NCBI GenBank assembly: GCA_050330055.1
Contig: JBHJOF010000343.1
Location: 1 to 9,295 of the forward strand
Reading direction: 5' to 3'
Origin: JBHJOF01 sp050330055
GTDB lineage: Bacteria; Pseudomonadota; Alphaproteobacteria; Kiloniellales; JAKSDN01
DNA: 9,295 nt
The notes beneath the pieces are model-generated. The model did no database searches. It was not told the origin of the DNA and saw nothing but the letters and a program-made list of their open reading frames with translations. A program made the translations under genes and the position numbers. Within the stretch, counting starts at the first letter, position 1. Each line of letters opens with the position of its first letter. Shown in pieces: positions 5,413-9,295 of this stretch.

Positions 5413-5723
5413 TGGCGCAGTTCGATGTCCACCGAAACCCTAGCCGCACGTCCTCCGCCGACTATCCCTATTTGCTCGATGTGCAGTCCGACCTGATCGG
5501 TCTTCTGGCAACCCGCGTGGTCGTGCCGCTGGCACGTATCGGCCTGTTCAGGCCGGCAGTTCATCTATATCCAGTCTTCGAGATCGAAGGAAAGGCCTTC
5601 GTGATGTCGACATCGGAGATCGCCGGGATAGCTCCTTCGGCCCTGGGCGAGCATGTCACTTCGCTGGTCACCGAGCGCGATACTATCATTGCAGCAATCG
5701 ATTTTCTGATTACGGGAATCTGA
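5412..5723 (+). CDS. ccdB: CcdB-family toxin, probable DNA gyrase poison
   Basis: This 103-residue protein aligns along its whole length with CcdB. The YPYLLDVQSDLI block (residues 18-29) matches the YRLFVDVQSDII region of F-plasmid CcdB. VVVPLARIGLF and the LYP segment (52-54) are also in place. F-plasmid CcdB traps DNA gyrase through its C-terminal residues Trp99-Gly100-Ile101. Here the tail is Thr101-Gly102-Ile103, so the tryptophan is absent, as I recall also for the Vibrio fischeri chromosomal homologue. Gyrase poisoning is likely but should not be assumed. The gene is complete and translationally coupled to ccdA by a one-base overlap. A hairpin follows the stop, before the convergent phaB. 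Confidence 0.93.
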   Translation: MAQFDVHRNPSRTSSADYPYLLDVQSDLIGLLATRVVVPLARIGLFRPAVHLYPVFEIEGKAFVMSTSEIAGIAPSALGEHVTSLVTERDTIIAAIDFLITGI

Positions 5724-5741
5724 AACGCAGTCAGAACGCAA

Positions 5742-5771
5742 GAGAGCCAGCCCTCTTATGGACTGGCCCTC
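5742..5771. terminator. Hairpin between convergent ccdB and phaB
   Basis: The stem pairs GAG-A-GCCAG-C-CC (5742-5753) with GG-A-CTGGC-C-CTC (5760-5771) around the loop TCTTAT, with two internal A-C mismatches. It starts 19 bases after the ccdB stop and ends about 40 bases from the phaB stop. Neither strand has a clear run of T after the stem, so it may be a weak bidirectional terminator. Confidence 0.45.
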
Positions 5772-5812
5772 GTTCGTTCGGGTGCCAGACGGGATTTCGC
5801 CGCGACTCGGCC

Positions 5813-6538
5813 TCACGTCATATACTGCCCGCCGTTGGCGGTGAGGGTCGAGCCGGTGATGAAGCCGGCGTCGTCGGCGGCGAGGAAGAGGACGCAGCGG
5901 GCGATCTCCTCCGGCTCGCCCAGGCGGCCGACCGGGATCTGCGGGATGATCTTGCTGTCCAGGATCTCCTTGGGCACGGCGCGCACCATCTCGGTGCCGA
6001 TGTAGCCCGGCGCGATGGCGTTCACCGTGATGCCCTTGTTGGCATTCTCCTGTGCCAGCGCCTTGGTGAAGCCGATGGCGCCGGCCTTGGCCGCGGAATA
6101 GTTCACCTGGCCGAGCTGGCCCTTCTGGCCGTTGATCGAGGAGATGTTGATGATGCGCCCGAAGCCGCGCGAGCGCATGCCCTCGATCACGCAGCGCGAC
6201 ATGTTGAACAGGGAGTCGAGGTTGGTCGAGATGACGGCCTGCCAGTTCTCCGGCGTCATGCGATGAAAGGTGCCGTCGCGGGTGATGCCGGCGTTGTTGA
6301 CCAGCACGTCGGTCGGCCCGAGATCGCTCTCGACCTGGGCGATGCCGGCCTTGCAGGCCTCGAAGTCGCCGACGTCCCATTTGTAGACGGCGACGCCGGT
6401 CTCGCCCTTGAAGGCCTGGGCGGCCTCGTCATTGCCGTGGTAGGTGGCGGCCACGCTGTAGCCGGCTCCCTTGAGTGCGGTTGAGATCGCGGCCCCAATG
6501 CCCCTGGTGCCGCCGGTCACGAGTGCGACGCGCGCCAT
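5813..6538 (-). CDS. phaB: Acetoacetyl-CoA reductase PhaB
   Basis: This 241-residue short-chain dehydrogenase/reductase aligns closely with PhaB. TGGTRGIG (residues 8-15) binds NADP(H) and NNAG is at 81-84. The catalytic Ser134, Tyr147 and Lys151 lie in NISSINGQKGQLGQVNYSAAK, whose GQKGQxGQ stretch forms the acetoacetyl-CoA pocket in PhaB; the pocket Phe of Cupriavidus necator PhaB is Leu142 here. It reduces acetoacetyl-CoA to (R)-3-hydroxybutyryl-CoA with NADPH, the second step of PHB synthesis. The ATG is preceded by a strong AGGAGGA ribosome site (6552-6546). It follows phaA on the same strand after 204 bases that contain a strong hairpin, so expression may be uneven with phaA. Confidence 0.96.
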   Translation of the reverse strand: MARVALVTGGTRGIGAAISTALKGAGYSVAATYHGNDEAAQAFKGETGVAVYKWDVGDFEACKAGIAQVESDLGPTDVLVNNAGITRDGTFHRMTPENWQAVISTNLDSLFNMSRCVIEGMRSRGFGRIINISSINGQKGQLGQVNYSAAKAGAIGFTKALAQENANKGITVNAIAPGYIGTEMVRAVPKEILDSKIIPQIPVGRLGEPEEIARCVLFLAADDAGFITGSTLTANGGQYMT

Positions 6539-6675
6539 CTGACTTTCCTCCTCTGCTTCCCTCGGCCGTCTGCCCGTTGGATCATCGGGCGGTTCGGCTT
6601 CTTGCTGCTCTCTGTCCCTTTGGGCCTTCGCTCCGGCCGCCGCAAGCGCGTCGTCCGGATCACACCCTACCGCCT

Positions 6676-6701
6676 CCCTCCGCCCCTATGCGGGCGGAGG
6701 G
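6676..6701. other. Perfect 10-bp hairpin between phaA and phaB
   Basis: CCCTCCGCCC (6676-6685) pairs perfectly with GGGCGGAGGG (6692-6701) around a six-base loop. It lies 42 bases after the phaA stop in the direction of transcription. No T-tract follows on the minus strand, so it is more likely to stabilise or process the phaA message, or partly attenuate read-through into phaB, than to terminate fully. The remaining bases up to the phaB ribosome site show no gene. Confidence 0.65.
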
Positions 6702-6742
6702 CTACGCCGCCATCACACACCAGGGTAACGCGTTGCGGGCGT

Positions 6743-7918
6743 TTAGTCGCGCTCCAGACACATGGCGATGCCCATGCCACCGCCGATGCAGAGCGTCGCC
6801 AGCCCCTTCTTGGCGTCGCGTCGCGTCATCTCGTGCAGCAGGGTGACCAGCACGCGTGCGCCCGAGGCGCCGATCGGGTGCCCGAGGGCGATCGCGCCGC
6901 CGTTCACGTTGACCTTGGCGACGTCCCAGCCGAGGTCCTTGTTGACCGCCAGGGCCTGGGCGGCGAAGGCCTCGTTGGCCTCGATCAGGTCGAGGTCGCC
7001 GGTCGACCAGCCGGCCTTCTCCAGCGCCTTGCGGCTGGCCGGGATCGGCCCGGTGCCCATGATCGCCGGATCGACGCCGCAGGTCGCCCAGGAGACGATG
7101 CGGGCGAGCGGCGTGACGCCGCGCCTGGCCGCCTCGTCGGCGCTCATCAGCACCACCGCCGCAGCGCCGTCGTTGATGCCGCTGGCGTTGCCCGCCGTCA
7201 CCGTGCCTTCCTTGTCGAAGGCTGGGCGCAGCTTGGCCAGGCTCTCCAGCGTGGTGCCGTGCTTGGGATACTCGTCGCTGTCGACCACCTGGTCGCCCTT
7301 GCGGGTCTTGATGGTGACGGGGACGATCTCGTCGGCGAAGCGGCCCGCCTTCTGGGCGGCCTCGGCCTTGTTCTGCGAGGCGACGGCGAAGGCGTCCTGC
7401 TCGTCGCGGGTGATCTGCCACTTCTTGGCGACGTTCTCGGCCGTGTTGCCCATGTGATAGCCGTTGAAGGCGTCCCACAGGCCGTCCTTGATCATCGAAT
7501 CGACCAAGTTGAAGTCGCCCATCTTGACGCCGTTGCGCAGGTGCGCCACGTGCGGCGCCTGGCTCATGCTCTCCTGGCCGCCGGCCACGATGATCTTGCT
7601 GTCGCCGACCCGGATCGCCTGATAGCCGAGCGCCACGGTGCGCAGGCCCGAGCCGCAGAGTTGGTTGACCTGATAGGCGGTCTTCTCGACCGGGATGCCG
7701 GCGGCCACCGCGGCCTGGCGGGCCGGGTTCTGGCCGGCGCCGGCGGACAGGATCTGGCCCAGGATGGCCTCGTCGACCTCTCCGGCTTCGACCTTGGCCC
7801 GCTTCATGGCTTCCTGGATGGCGACGGTGCCGAGATAGGAGGCCGGAACGCTGGACAGCCCGCCATTGAACGCCCCGACCGGCGTCCGCGCGGCGCCGGC
7901 AATAACGACATCGGTCAT
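6743..7918 (-). CDS. phaA: Acetyl-CoA acetyltransferase (beta-ketothiolase) PhaA
   Basis: This 391-residue thiolase has the standard biosynthetic length and all catalytic residues. Cys88 (QLCGSG) is the acyl-carrying nucleophile, NEAF (315-318) and His347 (GHPIG) complete the oxyanion and base set, and Cys377 (LCIGGG) is the second active-site cysteine. It condenses two acetyl-CoA to acetoacetyl-CoA, the first step of PHB synthesis, in the cytoplasm. The ATG at 7918 has a good GGAAGGAA ribosome site about seven bases upstream. The 185-base gap before it holds a predicted promoter and a PhaR-type palindrome, so phaA and phaB can be expressed separately from the upstream synthase gene. Sequence alone cannot exclude other ketothiolase roles, but the neighbours make PHB the obvious one. 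Confidence 0.96.
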   Translation of the reverse strand: MTDVVIAGAARTPVGAFNGGLSSVPASYLGTVAIQEAMKRAKVEAGEVDEAILGQILSAGAGQNPARQAAVAAGIPVEKTAYQVNQLCGSGLRTVALGYQAIRVGDSKIIVAGGQESMSQAPHVAHLRNGVKMGDFNLVDSMIKDGLWDAFNGYHMGNTAENVAKKWQITRDEQDAFAVASQNKAEAAQKAGRFADEIVPVTIKTRKGDQVVDSDEYPKHGTTLESLAKLRPAFDKEGTVTAGNASGINDGAAAVVLMSADEAARRGVTPLARIVSWATCGVDPAIMGTGPIPASRKALEKAGWSTGDLDLIEANEAFAAQALAVNKDLGWDVAKVNVNGGAIALGHPIGASGARVLVTLLHEMTRRDAKKGLATLCIGGGMGIAMCLERD

Positions 7919-7970
7919 GAGGTGATTCCTTCCCTAGGCCCAGTGGCTAAAAGCCGGTGGCGAATGATCT

Positions 7971-7995
7971 GGCGCGGCCGTTGCGCCGTCGCGCC
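7971..7995. other. Possible hairpin in the phaA leader
   Basis: GGCGCG (7971-7976) can pair with CGCGCC (7990-7995). An alternative pairing is possible because GCGCC also occurs inside the loop. It lies between the PhaR-type site and the phaA ribosome site, so it would be in the 5' untranslated region. In G+C-rich DNA such short stems arise readily by chance. Confidence 0.3.
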
Positions 7996-8002
7996 TTGCT
8001 TA

Positions 8003-8017
8003 TGCTGCAGTGCAGCA
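8003..8017. promoter_or_regulatory. PhaR-type operator upstream of phaA
   Basis: The site TGCTGC-AGT-GCAGCA is a perfect palindrome with six-base arms and a three-base centre. Its core CTGC-N3-GCAG is, as I recall, the recognition pattern reported for PhaR in Rhodobacter sphaeroides, and Paracoccus PhaR also binds TGC-rich sites. PhaR represses PHB-related genes and is released when it binds PHB granules. The site is about 85 bases upstream of the phaA ATG and just downstream of a predicted transcription start, a position suited to repression. PhaR itself is not in this window. Confidence 0.7.
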
Positions 8018-8029
8018 AACGTTAACTAG

Positions 8030-8059
8030 CATATAGTCCAGCATGCCCCCCTTTGACAA
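8030..8059 (-). promoter_or_regulatory. Candidate phaA promoter
   Basis: On the minus strand a -35 TTGTCA (8059-8054, five of six consensus bases) is followed after 18 bases by a -10 TATATG (8035-8030). Transcription would start near 8023, placing the PhaR-type palindrome at about +6 to +20 and giving phaA a leader of roughly 105 bases. An overlapping extended -10, TGCTAGTTA, lies just downstream and resembles the boxes before the methyltransferase and GST genes. Confidence 0.45.
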
Positions 8060-8103
8060 GGGAGGCGAGGAGCAAAGGCGCAAATAAGCCCGAGGCCCAA
8101 ACC

Positions 8104-9295
8104 CTAGCCGGCGGCCGAGGCCCGCTCCTTGAGCCAGGTCAAGAGCGGCTGCCAGACCCGCTCCGGCGCCGCCTTGCTCACCACCATGCCGATATGGCCG
8201 GCGGCGGGCCGCCAGGTCTCGGCGCCGGGGATGGCGGCGGCCAGCGCGGCGGCGGACTGCGGCGGCACGATGCGGTCGTGGCCCGGCACCAGGCAGAGGG
8301 TCGGCAGGCTGCAGCACGCCGGATCGACCGGCCGGCCGGCCACGCGCCAGAGGCCGCGCCCCGGCGTGTTCTCGACGTACCACCCGGCCAGGCACTCGCG
8401 GGCCACGGGGGCGGCCAGCGGCACGCCGTCGTTCAGCCAGTCCTCCAGGGCGACGAAGCGCAGCGCCTCCGGGCTCGCCGGGTCGAGCTTGGCGAAGGCG
8501 AGGAACTTGCGCAGCGCCACCTGGGGGTCGAGCCCGGAGAACAGCGCCTGGATCAGGTCGACCGGCATCTCGCCCAGGATCTCCAGGAAGGGCGCGGCCG
8601 CTGCCAGGCCGGTCATGATGAGCTGCGGCGGCGCGGCACCGGCGGCATGGAAATCCCAGGGCGTCGCCAGCAGGGAGAGCGCGGCGAGGTCGCGCCCGCG
8701 CTTCTCGGCCAGCGCCAGGGCCAGCAGGCCGCCCATGCAGTAGCCGGCCAGCAGCGGCGGACGTCTCCTGGCGTCCGGGGTGGCGTCCAGGACGGCGTCC
8801 AGCGCACCCTCCAACCGGCCGGCGATGTAGTCGGTCAGGGTAAAGCGCCGCTCGAGCGGCCCCGGCGCGTCCCAGTCGACCAGATAGGGCCTCAGGCCGC
8901 GCGCCGCGAGCCAGCGCAGCAGGCTGGTCTCCTCGGTCAGATCGAGGATGTAGGCCCGGTTGATCAGCGAGGGCACGACCAGCAGCGGATAGCCATCGCT
9001 GTTGCCTGCCCCCCGATCTCCCACCAAGGCGCCATAGTCCAGCAGGCGCGTCGTGCCTTCCTGCCAGGCGACCGGCGGCTCGGGCAGGGCGCGGCGGTAG
9101 GGGTGATGGCGGTAGGCCTCGATGCCGTCGAGCAAAGCGGCCGCACGCTGCCCAATGGCCGCCTCGACGGCGCGGGCGAAGGCGTCAGGCTCGACCCTTT
9201 GCAGGTCTCTTGCGAGGGCTTCGGCGCGTGGCGCCAGGGCCGGCCTCCAGGGCAGCGATCCGCTCCTCAAGAGCGGCAAGGCGGCGAGCGAGCTC
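8104..9295 (-). CDS. phaC: Class III-like PHA synthase / PhaC-like alpha-beta hydrolase, 5' end outside or unresolved
   Basis: At least 391 residues read as a short, class III-like PHA synthase. Counting from a TTG at 9279, the lipase-like box GYCMGG (179-184) gives nucleophile Cys181. Asp335 in GHDRIVPP and His362 in GHIGM complete the triad. VPSLINRAYILDL and the PYLVDWDAPG block are typical of PhaC cores. It polymerises (R)-3-hydroxybutyryl-CoA on PHB granules. No ATG or GTG is available before the core, the frame is open to the window edge, and relatives as I recall them have residues upstream, so the true start is probably beyond 9295. Class III enzymes need a PhaE partner, which is not clearly present. 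The 5' 110 bases use several rare AGG/AGA codons and overlap another frame. phaA follows after 185 bases. Confidence 0.85.
   Translation of the reverse strand, partial: SSLAALPLLRSGSLPWRPALAPRAEALARDLQRVEPDAFARAVEAAIGQRAAALLDGIEAYRHHPYRRALPEPPVAWQEGTTRLLDYGALVGDRGAGNSDGYPLLVVPSLINRAYILDLTEETSLLRWLAARGLRPYLVDWDAPGPLERRFTLTDYIAGRLEGALDAVLDATPDARRRPPLLAGYCMGGLLALALAEKRGRDLAALSLLATPWDFHAAGAAPPQLIMTGLAAAAPFLEILGEMPVDLIQALFSGLDPQVALRKFLAFAKLDPASPEALRFVALEDWLNDGVPLAAPVARECLAGWYVENTPGRGLWRVAGRPVDPACCSLPTLCLVPGHDRIVPPQSAAALAAAIPGAETWRPAAGHIGMVVSKAAPERVWQPLLTWLKERASAAG
9185..9295 (-). CDS. Possible C-terminal end of an upstream leucine-zipper protein overlapping phaC
   Basis: A second minus-strand frame is open from the window edge to a TGA at 9187-9185 and gives 36 residues. 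Residues 2-17 (LARRLAALEERIAALE) have Leu2, Leu6, Leu9, Ile13 and Leu16, a regular 4-3 heptad pattern with charged flanks. A basic tail (RRSPRKRPAKGRA) follows. This resembles the C-terminal coiled coil of PHA-synthase partners such as PhaE, or of a phasin. It overlaps the phaC-like frame by 111 bases. It may be the end of a real upstream gene, or a chance by-product of G+C-rich codons. The window is too short to decide, and I do not assign it a function. Confidence 0.35.
   Translation of the reverse strand, partial: ELARRLAALEERIAALEAGPGATRRSPRKRPAKGRA

Noticed and set aside
6602..8029. A 475-codon plus-strand open frame.
   Set aside because: It is the antisense shadow of phaA, which has all thiolase catalytic residues on the other strand.
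8049..8062. Hairpin CCCTT-TGAC-AAGGG after the phaC stop as a terminator.
   Set aside because: A 5-bp stem without a T-tract is too weak. The same bases fit better as the -35 region of the phaA promoter, possibly inside another intergenic repeat remnant.

Overview
The window looks like chromosomal DNA of a high-G+C alphaproteobacterium, possibly a Rhodospirillales-type organism. The basis is the metX-metW pair, the polyhydroxybutyrate (PHB) genes with a PhaR-type operator, the CTTCGACA-type and CCCTC-type intergenic repeats, and strong G/C preference at third codon positions. The lineage is inferred; no rRNA or species marker is present.

Layout. Positions 1-734 (+) hold the 3' end of metX and all of metW, overlapping by four bases. 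A repeat-filled gap follows, then a convergent methyltransferase-fold gene (1084-1833, -). A divergent promoter region with matching extended -10 boxes leads to a YibF-like glutathione S-transferase and a DUF985 cupin (2052-3122, +). A second repeat cluster, with a large hairpin, separates these from a minus-strand HAD phosphatase and NUDIX hydrolase pair that overlap by ATGA (3335-4458). A CTTCGACA-type inverted repeat lies between this pair and an AhpD-like carboxymuconolactone decarboxylase family gene (4605-5015, -).

A complete ccdA-ccdB toxin-antitoxin operon (5167-5723, +) has a likely operator over its own -10 box. The right third is a PHB locus read leftward: a class III-like PHA synthase (runs off the right edge), phaA and phaB. 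PhaA joins two acetyl-CoA, PhaB reduces the product to (R)-3-hydroxybutyryl-CoA with NADPH, and the synthase polymerises it. A perfect CTGC-N3-GCAG palindrome upstream of phaA suggests control by the PHB-sensing repressor PhaR.

Most of the region is recognisable metabolism. The points most worth a second look are an untracked leucine-zipper reading frame overlapping the 5' part of the synthase gene, the PhaR site, the shared architecture of the repeat clusters at two convergent junctions, and the ccdAB module.
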